Counted from the first letter of the stretch, positions 19,402-28,568 are shown. The stretch is DNA of 31,684 nt from Chara braunii (GCA_003427395.1 BFEA01000193.1:1350849-1382532); one strand, 5' to 3'. The notes: generated by a model from the sequence alone, not told the origin. Translations and numbers: made by a program.

Positions 19402-19545
19402 GAATCAAATGAGTTAAAACAAAAAAAACAACAAAAAAAAAAGAATTCAGCGTCTGGTCCGTTCAATGCTGAGTTGGGATTAAGAACCATGAGTTAAAAC
19501 CAAAAAAAAGGAAAAAAGGACCCATCTGAGTTGGGATTAAGAACC

Positions 19546-20058
19546 ATGCTGAATTAACTGGGGTTGGCCAGTTCAATGATTATACCTTAAGGCCGTCTGC
19601 CCCTCTTTTGAGGGGAGACGGGGTGCGGGGGGGAGAAGAAGAAGGGGGAGAAAGGAGAATGGGGAGAAAGGAGGGGGGGCAACTCTGAATTAACTGGGGT
19701 TGTCCAGTTCAATGATGGATACTTCAAGGCCGTGCGTCGCCCTTTTGAGGGGAGACTAGGTGCGGGGGGGAGAGGAGGTGGGGGACGCTAGGAGGTAGGA
19801 TAGTGGGATAGGGGGTGCGTATTGACGTGAGGATGGGACGGGAGGTGGTCTCATATTCCTGGACACCCGTGGCTCACAGCTCCAAGTGATCACTGTGCGC
19901 TCAGTGACTGGCCTCTACAACACCTTGGACTTGAAAAAAAAAAAAAAAACTAGGNGCGGGGGGGAGATGAGATGGGGGAGGGAGGAGAAGGGGGAGAGAG
20001 GTGGGGGGCCTACTCTGAATTAGCTGGGGTTGGCCCGTTCAATGATGCCACCTCAAGG
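19546..20058. repeat. Diverged tandem repeat, about three units
   Basis: GAATTA(A/G)CTGGGGTTG(G/T)CC, then GTTCAATGAT and CTCAAGG or CTTAAGG, occurs at about 19550, 19687 and 20015. Between them GAGGGGAGAC, then GGTGCGGGGGGGAG, is followed by G/A-rich sequence. One N lies at about 19955, next to an A run. Confidence 0.75.
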
Positions 20059-20068
20059 GCCATTGACA

Positions 20069-20142
20069 GCCCATGTGGGTGAACGGTACACACAGGTAAC
20101 TTGCAATCGACAGATCATCGGCTCAAGTCCTGATAGAGACAG
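20069..20142 (+). other. tRNA-derived sequence with A and B boxes
   Basis: An A-box-like TGGGTGAACGG (20076) and a B-box-like GGCTCAAGTCC (20120) lie 44 bases apart, the distance between positions 8 and 52 of a standard tRNA. A CTTGCAA segment sits near where an anticodon loop would be. The anticodon and T stems pair poorly. A tRNA pseudogene or SINE head is more likely than a working tRNA. Confidence 0.35.
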
Positions 20143-20277
20143 CCGAGGAATGTAAGGTGAGGAGCTGAACCCCTTCGTCAACCTGAAAACAGTGAAAAGG
20201 GAAAAAAAATGAAGGAAGATGAGATGACGTGCATTCTGGACCGTAGAAAATGGAGCTCTGAATAGTGTACGATAACA

Positions 20278-20443
20278 GGGGTGAGGACCCACTAGGCAAG
20301 GGGACTGGATTTAGTAACTGAATCTGGATGTATTTTATGCAGAGATGCAGAAAAGCAGATCAGTCGATTTTTTGGCGCAACTTGCCGCGATCGTATCCAG
20401 ATTCAGGCGTTAAATCGGATCCTTGGTGGGGTCAGTGGGGGCA
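20278..20443. mobile_element. Family B short hairpin element, copy 3
   Basis: The left end GGGGTGAGGACCCACTAGGC, then CTGAATCTGGATGTATTTT, is mirrored by ATCCAGATTCAGGCGTTAAA, then GGATCC and GTCAGTGGGGGCAAG. The loop contains GCAGAGATGCAGAAAAGCAG, as in the copy at 4072. Confidence 0.6.
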
Positions 20444-20540
20444 AGCAAATCTATTCCCTATGACAAAAGGAATGGAGCGAGTTTTTATTTTATTTAATAA
20501 GGGAAAAAAGAAAAATGTTGGGAAAAACCGTGCATGGTCT

Positions 20541-21063
20541 AGGCACTCTTTTGGGGCGTACCCACACTCGGACTTTGTTGACTGAATGTAGTCCTGTTTG
20601 CCATCAGGTACGTCGAATGTTGTTTTCTCAGATGATAACAAAGCGGGGAATGGGTGTGTAACGTGTGGGACCGGACGAGCGTCCGGTCCGGTCCGCTTTG
20701 CTGTGTGCGGCACCCTTCCCCAGGACCGGACGGACCTGGACCGGACCGGACCGGAGGGGGCCGTTTTTTTTTTTGGGGGGGGGGAGGCGTAACTGGTCGT
20801 CGGGCGCACATTCGTGCGCTGCGAGCGTCCGGTCTGGCGGTCTGCCGCACGTGCGGAACCGCCCGGACGGCGTCCGCTTGCAAGTATGGAATCTACCAAA
20901 CAGTATTGGAAAAATCCCAAACAGTCTAGATAGTCAATTTAGCGTGATAGTCAAAGCGTTTAGCGCTGTTTGATGAGCCCGGATAGTATTAGGTACTCTT
21001 TTGGGGCATACCTGCACTCAGACTTTGTTGACTGAATGTAGTCCTGTTTGTCATCAGGTACGT
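20541..21063. repeat. 73-bp direct repeats flanking 377 bp
   Basis: Copies at 20541-20613 and 20991-21063 share CTCTTTTGGGGC(G/A)TACC, GACTTTGTTGACTGAATGTA and ATCAGGTACGT. I count six differences, all transitions. The interior has many GGACCGGACC/GGTCCGGTCC units (about 20670-20760) and a G run. This could be a small terminal-repeat element or a local duplication. Confidence 0.65.
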
Positions 21064-21812
21064 TCAGGAAAGTGCAAACTTGAGTTTGGCCTCTTATACG
21101 TTTGTAGAGTGAGGCTCGACCTGTCTTTTTTTTCTTTTTTCAAGGGAAAAAGGAAACGGACGAGATTCGCTCGAACTTTAATGCAGTTCCAGCAACCACT
21201 CGAATTGTGAACCAAATGCATGCAGTTCTGTTTTCCCTTTGTTTGTTTGTGTTTTTTCTTTTCTTTTCTTTTATTTATTGTAAAGCACAGCCTGGCGTGC
21301 AGAGACCCTGTTATAAACTTCCGGTCCTCCCCCCCCTCCCCTGTTGATAAACCTCCGGTGCTTCAGACGTGCAAACGGTATGCGTACGTGGATTGGACGG
21401 GTACGTGAGCATAAAGCAGATAGCGGTGTAGATGCATAAATTTGTAGGTAGCTAGATGGAGGTAGATAGAATAGGGCGAGAAAAAGGAAAAGAGGGAGGT
21501 GGAGAACGGAAGAGCCACATCATGTTTTGGTTTTCCTTCTCTGTAGCTCGGGGGTGGAGAACGGAAGAGCCACATCTTTCCCTTCTCTGTAACTCGGTCT
21601 TGCTCTCTGCTCCTTGCCCTCGCTCTCCCTGTCCCCTCTCTCTTGCTCTCTCCTTCTCTCACTCTCACTTTCGCCGTCCTCCCAGCGGGGGACAGAAAGG
21701 GAAGATGTCCCTCCCCTCTTCTAGGATGGTTGCCCGAGCGACTAAGTGTGGAATACTCTGCCGTCTATACTCTTGTTCGATCAAGATGTCCTGCCATGTG
21801 ACTCTCTTTTGT

Positions 21813-21876
<64 letters not shown>

Positions 21877-22195
21877 GAAATCCCCAGCTTCTACCCTCCA
21901 CCTGCGGCCCGTGGTTCGTCTGCGTGCGCCGATGAATCTCCCTCGCGGTTGTTGTAATGAAATCGAATGGTTCTTGTCAGACGGCAACGTGCAAAAATGG
22001 TCGGTAGCCGAGTGCAGAACATGGTTGCAGGCGTGGTGGTCCCGGGTGGCTTCCACCTCTCTGCACATTTCATCGTAGTACTCTTTTTGCACGCAAATGC
22101 ATCAGTGAAATTCAAGGGAACTGCACTCTTATGAAGGAAATGGACAGGAGCGTGGCGCTGTCTAACTTGCTTCTTGCTTTTGTTCTGCTGCTTCT
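21064..22195. other. Intron 1 tail, no gene
   Basis: Mixed and C/T-rich sequence with a 33-base poly-C run (21814-21846) followed by CA and A runs. A GGTGGAGAACGGAAGAGCCA direct repeat lies at about 21499 and 21551. Frames across the poly-C give Pro- or Gly-runs and are not genes. Confidence 0.6.
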
Positions 22196-22287
22196 AGTGT
22201 CTCCGTTCTCTCCTTCTCTGTCTGCGCTTCTCGGCGTTGTTATCTCTCTGACTTGTCTGACTGGACTTTGCATTTGTTGTCCGGCAG

Positions 22288-23421
22288 GTCGGTTGGGATG
22301 ATCCTGAGCTGCTCCAGGGGGTTGGAAAGGTGAGCCCATGGCAAGTGGAGTTGGTGACAACGGTCCCAATGCCGCTGCCATCCTTTACGGCGGGCGGTCC
22401 AAAGAAGAAGCTTCGGACGGGCCCGGGACCAGGAGGAGGTAGTTGCATGGAGAACGGGCAAAGTTTTATGCAGCTCGCTGGATCTGGGATTGCAGGATCG
22501 TCCACCACGAGCACACCGACGTCGCCTTCCCTCTCAGATCTTCAGCGAACGTCATCGGCTATCACTGTCGCAAGCAGTGATAGTCGCCGGCTCTCCCTGC
22601 CTTCCGCCGAAGAGTATTACTCGCCGCCTCGATCAACGGGTGCAGGGCTTGTTCCACTGCTGGCGGGCCCCGACAGCCTGATTCCTGTCAATGTATCCCC
22701 GCCGCAGCTTCAGCCACGACAACAATCGCAGCAGCCAATCCTTTTGTTTGGCACGGTGATCGACAACGTGTCTGGGCTGCAGAGTCCTCACGGCGGCGTT
22801 GTGAACACTCGGCTGATCGAGTTTCCACCTCTTGCGAAGACGGGAACCAGACAGCAGCTGGATTTGAGTGCAGCCAGCGATCTCTTCCCGATCTTGAAGT
22901 ACATCAATCAGCAGCAGCACAGCGATATCAGCAGGGTTGGTACAGAGTGGACGTTTGATTCGAGAGCGGGAAGTGACTCCGTGCGGATGAGTTCAACGTT
23001 CCAAGTCGGAACGACGGCGCAGGGAAGCATGATGGGATCGGGATTCCATCATGGTTCTGACGGTAGTTGGGGTCGGGACAGCTGGCGGAAAGGGTCGATG
23101 ATGGGCTGGGACACGCCGGCAATCGAAGAGCATTTATTCTGCAAGATCTTCAGAGGTGGAGAGCTTGTTGGGCGCGCGGTGGACCTCGGCAAGTTCTCAA
23201 ATTATGACCAGTTATGCGCCGAGCTTTCTGTAATGTATGGGATTGATCGACATGAGCTTCAGAAGAACATGGCATACAGAGACAGCGAGGGTCACTGGGT
23301 GCTTGTCGGCGACGAACCGTACAGGTATGTGTGTTGCAATCCGATTCGATTTCTATCTATGGGTGATCATTCCTACCTTCTTCCCCCGAATGCAACGTAC
23401 GGTCATTATAGCTGTATTTGA
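22288..23421 (+). CDS. ARF: Class C auxin response factor, exon 2 (ancillary end, middle region, PB1)
   Basis: The exon opens in phase 0 with VGWDDPELLQ, then VGKVSPWQVELVTTVPM, completing the ancillary domain. A Ser/Gln/Gly-rich middle region follows (about residues 660-900 of the joined protein) and contains PILLFGTVIDN. The PB1 oligomerisation domain starts near residue 906: EEHLFCKIFRGGELVGRAVD, then KFSNYDQLCAELSVMYGI, then YRDSEGHWVLVGDEPYR. The Lys in CKIF and the acidic DSE...GDE cluster are the two charged faces used for head-to-tail ARF/IAA contacts. A strong donor, ACAG|GTATGT, follows at 23324/23325 (phase 2), before the last PB1 strand. If it is not used, the frame continues through YVCCNPIRFLS to a TGA at 23419-23421 inside a hairpin element, giving about 1003 residues in total. 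I see no miR160 target peptide (GIQGAR-like) in the middle region. Confidence 0.92.
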   Translation, partial: VGWDDPELLQGVGKVSPWQVELVTTVPMPLPSFTAGGPKKKLRTGPGPGGGSCMENGQSFMQLAGSGIAGSSTTSTPTSPSLSDLQRTSSAITVASSDSRRLSLPSAEEYYSPPRSTGAGLVPLLAGPDSLIPVNVSPPQLQPRQQSQQPILLFGTVIDNVSGLQSPHGGVVNTRLIEFPPLAKTGTRQQLDLSAASDLFPILKYINQQQHSDISRVGTEWTFDSRAGSDSVRMSSTFQVGTTAQGSMMGSGFHHGSDGSWGRDSWRKGSMMGWDTPAIEEHLFCKIFRGGELVGRAVDLGKFSNYDQLCAELSVMYGIDRHELQKNMAYRDSEGHWVLVGDEPYRYVCCNPIRFLSMGDHSYLLPPNATYGHYSCI

Positions 23422-23483
23422 GGCATCTTTCTGTCTAGATACGGCCATAATGACCGTACGTTGTATTCGGGGGAAGAATGTAG
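23373..23483. mobile_element. Family A hairpin MITE, copy 5 (just after or at the end of the ARF PB1 exon)
   Basis: Near-perfect arms of about 47 bp. The left reads CTACCTTCTTCCCCCGAATG, then CAACGTACGGTCATTATAGC. The reverse complement of the right reads CTACATTCTTCCCCCGAATA, then CAACGTACGGTCATTATGGC. TA dinucleotides lie at both ends. This is the best-preserved copy in the window. It starts 48 bp after the GTATGT donor. Confidence 0.85.
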
Positions 23484-24079
23484 CTCTTCCCTCTTGTGTG
23501 CATTTGGTTCTTCACACCTTGTGTTCTTTATGCATTTCAGAACAAAGTGTCATCGTGAATACCAGTTTTTTTTTCATGACTCTCTTCTCTGGGATGTTTT
23601 TCTCTGCCCGTGGTCAGCTCATACTGATGAATTTTCTGTGGGGGATAGCTCTGTGGCTCCTCCTCCTGACCCGACGAACCTCCCACCAACTCTTCCCGTC
23701 CGGGCATATGGTGTGGCAAAACGTAGTTATAGGCCACCTCAAAACATTCAGGACCGGGCGTGGGTGGAATCTGGCTGCAGTGAGGGCCAGGTTCACGCTT
23801 CAGAACATGAACACAGACTAGGGGCATCTGAAGAACTTCTCCTTTTTGGTCTGAAGAGCTCCGACACTGGGCATGCCCTAGCCCTCCCACACCTTACCTC
23901 AACCTGTGCTCGGTGCTGTGAGTGCTATTTTCCTTGTGTGAATTCTGGATCCAGCTCTCTGTAATCCAGGAGGCGTAGCAGGAACTGCTATTACGAGTCC
24001 CTGTAGCTGGTGACTAACATCGCACCTGGATTGGATCATTAAAGGTGCTGAATCTGATCGCAAAGGCCTCCTTGGAAAA

Positions 24080-24080
<1 letters not shown>
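23484..24080. other. Downstream sequence with a 167-codon frame, not called as a gene
   Basis: A + strand frame runs 23461-23964 with mixed composition (for example PPPDPTNLPPTLPVRAYGVA). A CATTTCAG acceptor at 23539 would join it in phase to the PB1 donor, but the resulting tail does not resemble the end of a PB1 domain. Minus-strand frames overlap it. It could be a lineage-specific C-terminal tail or chance. Confidence 0.2.
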
Positions 24081-24084
<4 letters not shown>

Positions 24085-24126
<42 letters not shown>

Positions 24127-24386
24127 CGTCCCTGCCTGTGTGTGTGTGCGTCCATGCCTGTGTGTGTGTGTGTGTGCGCGCTCAATTTGCACGTTTGGTG
24201 AGTGTGCGCTCAATTTGCACGTTTGGTGAGTGTGTGTGTGTGTGTGTGTGCGTGTGTCTGTGCCTCTGTGTGTGTGCGCGTCCGTGCCTCTGTGTGTGTG
24301 TGTGTGTGTCTGTGCCTCTGTGTGTGTGCGTCCGTGCCGTTGCGTGTGTGTGGGTGCGTGCGTGTGTGGGTGTGTGCATGTGTGCA

Positions 24387-24421
<35 letters not shown>
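24085..24421. repeat. (TG)n-rich microsatellite block
   Basis: Repeated TG runs interrupted by CGTCC(G/A)TGCC and CTGTGCCTC. An internal duplication of GCGCTCAATTTGCACGTTTG, then GTGAGTGTG, lies at about 24178 and 24206. His/Thr and Cys/Val frames here are artefacts. Confidence 0.9.
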
Positions 24422-24422
<1 letters not shown>

Positions 24423-24540
24423 GCCATTCAGTCCTCTTCGGGGGTCTCTTGGCGCTTGAGCTATTGAAGTTGTCGGGAAATCCGAGTATATTTTTGTGAA
24501 TGCTCTCTCGATCATTAGTAGGTGACAATCTATGTATGTT

Positions 24541-24805
24541 TAATGGAGGCTATATGAGCTATGCTAGCCCCAACCGGTGCTATGTTCACGCTTGCAAAGC
24601 ATGTACACAGCTGTAATAGTGGCCAGGTTCATACTTCTCCTCGCACATAGCAACGGAAATATAAGTGTGTGTAACGGAGGCTATGTGAGCTATGCTATGT
24701 GAGGGTCAGCCCCAACCGGTGTTAATGTTCACGGTTGGGAATCGTGTACATGGCTGTAACAGTGGCCAGGTTCATACTTCTTCTTGCATGAACCTAGCAC
24801 CGGAA
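24541..24805. repeat. 131-bp tandem duplication
   Basis: TAA(T/C)GGAGGCTAT(A/G)TGAGC, then GCCCCAACCGGTG and GTGGCCAGGTTCATACTTCT, occurs in units starting at 24541 and 24672, with moderate divergence. Confidence 0.8.
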
Positions 24806-25165
24806 GGTCCAGACCCTAAGCGTCTTTCCGGCGGTGCCATAAAGGACCTCAGAACGACCTCAAAATTCGGGCCTCTTTTGGCGAGGTGGAAAGTAACTTC
24901 ACGCCAGGCTTTGCTCAAGTGTCAGCGTGGTGTGTTTTTTTTTCCCTTTTGGTTGGCTGGCAGTAGTTCGCTGCCGCTGCGGTTCATCCGAAGAACCGGA
25001 ATGTTGCATCTCGATTCCTAAGGTTACCTGGGAAAGGTAGTTGCAGTTTGAGGGTCGCATGTGACCATGCTAGGGTTCACTGCACCTAGCCAGGTGTTCT
25101 TGCGATATCCGGCTCTCTTGTTGTGCTTTTTGCTGTGCGTTTCCAATTCCCATGGAAGATGTCGA
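24806..25165. other. Nothing recognised
   Basis: Ordinary mixed sequence with one T run (about 24934). No gene, RNA or repeat was seen. Confidence 0.4.
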
Positions 25166-25280
25166 CTCCACCGTCTTCAGCCAAATAGAACGCCCGGTCA
25201 TTTCAGCTGGATTCAGGGCGACTTTCCGTCTAGATATGTGGATGTTATGACTCAGCGTTCTATTTGGGTGAAGATGGTAG
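25166..25280. mobile_element. Family A hairpin MITE, copy 6
   Basis: The left arm has CTTCAGCCAAATAGAACGCC, then CGGTCATTTCAGCTG. The reverse complement of the right arm has CTACCATCTTCACCCAAATA, then GAACGCTGAGTCATAAC. The right TA is kept, the left is lost. Confidence 0.75.
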
Positions 25281-25452
25281 TTGGGTGCATATGACATATA
25301 AGGGCGCAGTAGAGTTGCGTTGTGGAGTCGACAAAGGCTATTCGACCTGCATGTGCTGCAGCAAGCGACCCTTTTTTTTTTGTCATCCTTTGTATGTCTC
25401 TCCCAGGTCGACTGTTTTGCTCTGGGATAGGGGTTGGGTGATGTATGAAACT

Positions 25453-25645
25453 GGGCCTTGCTCCACTACTCGCCGCGTGCATAAAGTACGAAAAAAAATG
25501 CTGATGTATCTTTCCATGTTCTAGCGGAAGATTCGTTCTCAATTTGCACATTTTGGGAGTAGTGGCATGAGGGTGGTGTGTCTTTCCATGCTCTAGCGGG
25601 AGATTTACGCTCAATTTGCGTTTGGTGAGTAGTGGAGCGAGGTCC
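25453..25645. mobile_element. Family C short hairpin element, copy 4 (internally duplicated)
   Basis: The ends read GGGCCTTGCTCCACTACTCG and, on the reverse strand, GGACCTCGCTCCACTACTCA. The inner segment TGTATCTTTCCATGTTCTAG, then CGGAAGATTCGTTCTCAATT, is repeated once more (about 25506 and 25578), together with a GAGTAGTGG end. Confidence 0.65.
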
Positions 25646-28268
25646 AACGTCTGACTCGTTATACAACTCTGCTTGTTCGGCATTGTGTTGTCCGGATGAT
25701 ATCGTCGGTGATTGGCGATGTTGATCAGGCACTTTGCGGGGACGGCAAGGAAGGCGATGATAATGTCGACAGGTGGTGACCATCCGGCTGTTCTAATGGA
25801 AGCCGGGCTTGCACGATAGGGATACACAGACACTCGTGGTGCGACATATATATATATATTCAATTTAGTTTCTTCTCTGCGAGAAGGGAAGATAGCACGA
25901 CTGGATCTTGTTATTGCAGTTCTCTCTACCATATCTTGTTCGCGGGGCAAACTTGAAAGGTTTGGTAGGAGGACAACACTGCGGCAGGCAGGTCACATTT
26001 TGGCGAGGACAACAGTTTGTAGGCGCGGTTCTAGAACGGCGATGGGTGTCCTCATCCCTAATGTGCATATGGGCATTCACTCTTTTAAATGGTGAAAGGC
26101 GATTGCCAAGTTGAGTTCACATGTGGGAAGGCCGAATCCGCAGGAGGACTGCGAAGCTTTGGAGGTGGGCAGTTGCATGTCTAAGTGCGTACCTTGCTGG
26201 TGTGGTTGCTGCAAGAGGAAGAGGAGGAAAGTAATGAGCTGCGGGAGTACATCTTTCTGATGGTGTTATCTCGCGCATTGGAGGGTGCTCTGCGTCTGAA
26301 TCTGGCCAATCGATCCCTGGTTACTCTCAACGCCTTTGCTTAGAAAGGGTGTCGGGAAACGCTGAATGATGGCCTTCGTCAACTGTCAGCTTGTGGTTCG
26401 TAACACTTCGTGTCACCGTGAGCTTGTGGGCCGTCGTCGTTTCAAATGAGAGAGGGCAATCTTGGATGGGCTGGCAGCGGATGGAATGTGTCTCTATTCG
26501 TTTGAGTCTCCTTCTGTAGCAGGACATGTTAAGGATGTGACGATCGGACACAAGAATGCTCAGTGCTGACGGGTACGCTGTACCGTAGGCAAATAAGCAG
26601 GGAAGGAAATCTGAAAGGCAAGAAACTCGATGGCCTGGCCGCCTTGAGATTGAGTGTGTGGGTCGGCGGCCGGATGCCGCATGCAATCAGGGGCAGATTG
26701 TCCGCTAGTGATCGACGTGGAGATCAGCGGATCGTTTCGCTCGTCTGTTTCCGGCTACGGTGTCTGTGGAGCGGCCCTTCTAGCGTGCCTGCAATTCGTT
26801 GTTCGATGAGGTGACTTGGGACTCGCAAAGCACATGGGAAAGGACAGACCGACAAGTAGAAACTAAATGCGAAGGACTGCAGCGGGTATATAGCGGTTAT
26901 CGAGTGGTTTACCCTCTGGATACGCTTAGTTCAATTGAAACTGATACCAATCGACTGATGGGGTGGAAGTTACTTTTACCGGACCGGATTGGTACCAATC
27001 GACGGACCTTTCGCCAACAGAGGAGGATCAGGGAACCAGTTTGGTTTAGGTAGGAACGGATGAACTGGGTTCTGATGGACGTGTAACTTAACCAGCCGGG
27101 TACGGATCGAAGAAGTTGGTGGAGGGTATCGGTACGGAAGCAGGTTGTAGTTGGACGTATTTGGTTCCAATCTTCGGATGCAAAATGAACTCGTACCTGA
27201 GCTACCTGGGGTGCAGTCTCTGAAGTTGTATAGAAGCAAGGAAGAAGCCATGGGCTGAGCTGTGCAGTGCATTAATCAGCTGATGAATGTCGGAGTAGAT
27301 GAGTAGCGTTGTTGTGCAAGATGGTAGTGCAGGGTGCCTATTTGAGCAGCAGCTTGGAGGTAGCGATCTTCACGCGTACAGGCCACATGCGACTGTAGCA
27401 TATGCGAAACTTCCTCGAAGGGAACATGATGCAGCGGAGGCAAACGAGGAGGGGAACCGATCGGGAGAATGGTTAGTCAGGAAGTTCCTCGAAGGACGTC
27501 AATCGAAATAACGGAGGACAAAAAAGCAAGAACGCAAGTAGTATGGGTGAAGGTGAGCAAGAAAGAGGAGGATGAACACAAAGAAAACGCAGAAATGATG
27601 TGAATGGGCTTTGTGCATGTGGACAGACTGACTGAGCTTGTACACTATAGAACTACGGATGCTTTCTTGTCCCCCCACCCCACCCCACCCCACCCCACCC
27701 CACACTCACGATGCTTCCGACCGTCCTGATCCACTTTTTTTGCGCATTTGATTATTTTTGCCGAGCTCCGTTTCACTCTTTAACCGTCGTTCGTCGATCT
27801 CACGACGCTCCGTTACCTCTGTGAGTACTCTCTTATCCCAACTTCACCAAATTCATCACCCGCTTTCCCCCTTTCTCTCGTTCCTACGCTTTGCTGCAGA
27901 ACCAGGTATTGCCGCCTGAAAGTCTGCTGTGCACACACCCAACCTTTTTTTCAGCTGTTTCGACACTGGAACACGCTGACTGTTTGTTGACGAGTCCCAC
28001 GTTCGCAAATGTCTGCCATGTCCCATGTAAACTTTGAATTGCTCTTCTGACTGTCGCGTTCTGTCGCGTTCTGCTGTGATGATGTCACTGTATTGAAGGA
28101 CAGAAAGATACCGAACAGGTACCACCATGTAGCGCTGACTAACGATTCTTGGGGTCGAGTCCCATCCATCGCCTATTGTAAATGCTAGGTGATAGTTTGG
28201 TTGAGTTCCGAAATTCATTTTAGAAATTTAGAGGTCTTTTATTCAGAGTTTTTCTCTTTCGTTTTTTG
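25646..28268. other. Downstream sequence, no gene supported
   Basis: Mostly mixed-composition DNA with a (TA)n at about 25845-25859 and a (CCCCA)n tract at about 27671-27701. Frames of 60-120 codons occur on both strands, but none shows a family I recognise. It could be a second ARF intron or the 3' flank. Confidence 0.4.
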
Positions 28269-28296
28269 TTTTTTTGTTTTTGTTTTTTTGTTTCAG

Positions 28297-28344
28297 GAAT
28301 ACTCATTTCGTGAGCTGTATCTCAGGCTGGTGGTCCCGTCTGTG
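28297..28344 (+). other. Weak candidate for a terminal ARF exon
   Basis: A T-rich tract ending TTTGTTTCAG precedes this stretch. Joined in phase 2 to 23324 it gives R-NTHFVSCISGWWSRL and a stop. FVSC plus a hydrophobic residue recalls the EFVNCV helix that follows GDDPW in many ARFs, but the offset and the end do not fit class C (SEFLKTARRLTIL-like) well. It would imply a 4972-bp intron 2. Confidence 0.2.
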
Positions 28345-28367
28345 AAATTAACTACCTTTCGTCAACC

Positions 28368-28480
28368 CTGCCCTTGCTCCTGCAATCTCCCCCACCCCTC
28401 CCCTCCCTCCCACCTCCTACCTGCCCCCAACCCAACCCAACCAGACCCACCCACCCTTGATTCCCCGAGGGATCATTCTC
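28368..28480. other. C-rich low complexity
   Basis: CCCTCCC and CCCAACCCAACC runs. The Pro- and Gly-rich frames across it are compositional. Confidence 0.7.
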
Positions 28481-28568
28481 CTTACCTGCGCCCTTCTTCG
28501 CTTTACAGCTCGAGTCCGTATCTCTGCTCGTGTACCCCTTGTTAATGCAAACGTACCGTAGGTCTGAC

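Larger units (their letters stand above)
9158..22287 (+). other. ARF intron 1 (13,130 bp, includes assembly gap)
   Basis: The donor is CAG|GTAGGG. The acceptor TTGTTGTCCGGCAG|GTC is preceded by a long C/T-rich tract (about 22196-22285). Joining 9157 to 22288 gives CLQ|VGWDDPELL, then QGVGKVSPWQVELV. This matches the plant class C pattern LLQ|VTWDEPDLLQ and SPWLVELV, phase 0 on both sides. The intron holds tandem copies of the exon 1 end, a hammerhead-bearing repeat cluster, hairpin elements, simple repeats and a 480-base gap. Its true length depends on that gap. Confidence 0.9.

Noticed and set aside
21814-21880. Pro-rich or Gly-rich protein segment
   Set aside because: Produced by a 33-base C run followed by CA and A runs.
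23540-23964. Third ARF exon starting after CATTTCAG
   Set aside because: It joins in phase, but the tail (TKCHREYQFFF...) does not look like the end of a PB1 domain, and the frame overlaps other open frames. Kept only as a note.
24085-24467. Cys/Val-rich and His/Thr-rich frames
   Set aside because: Direct translation of the TG microsatellite.
26143-26220. Terminal ARF exon after CCGCAG, reading R-RTAKLWRWAV
   Set aside because: RTAKL recalls KTARRL, but the leading helix residues are missing and there is no pyrimidine tract.
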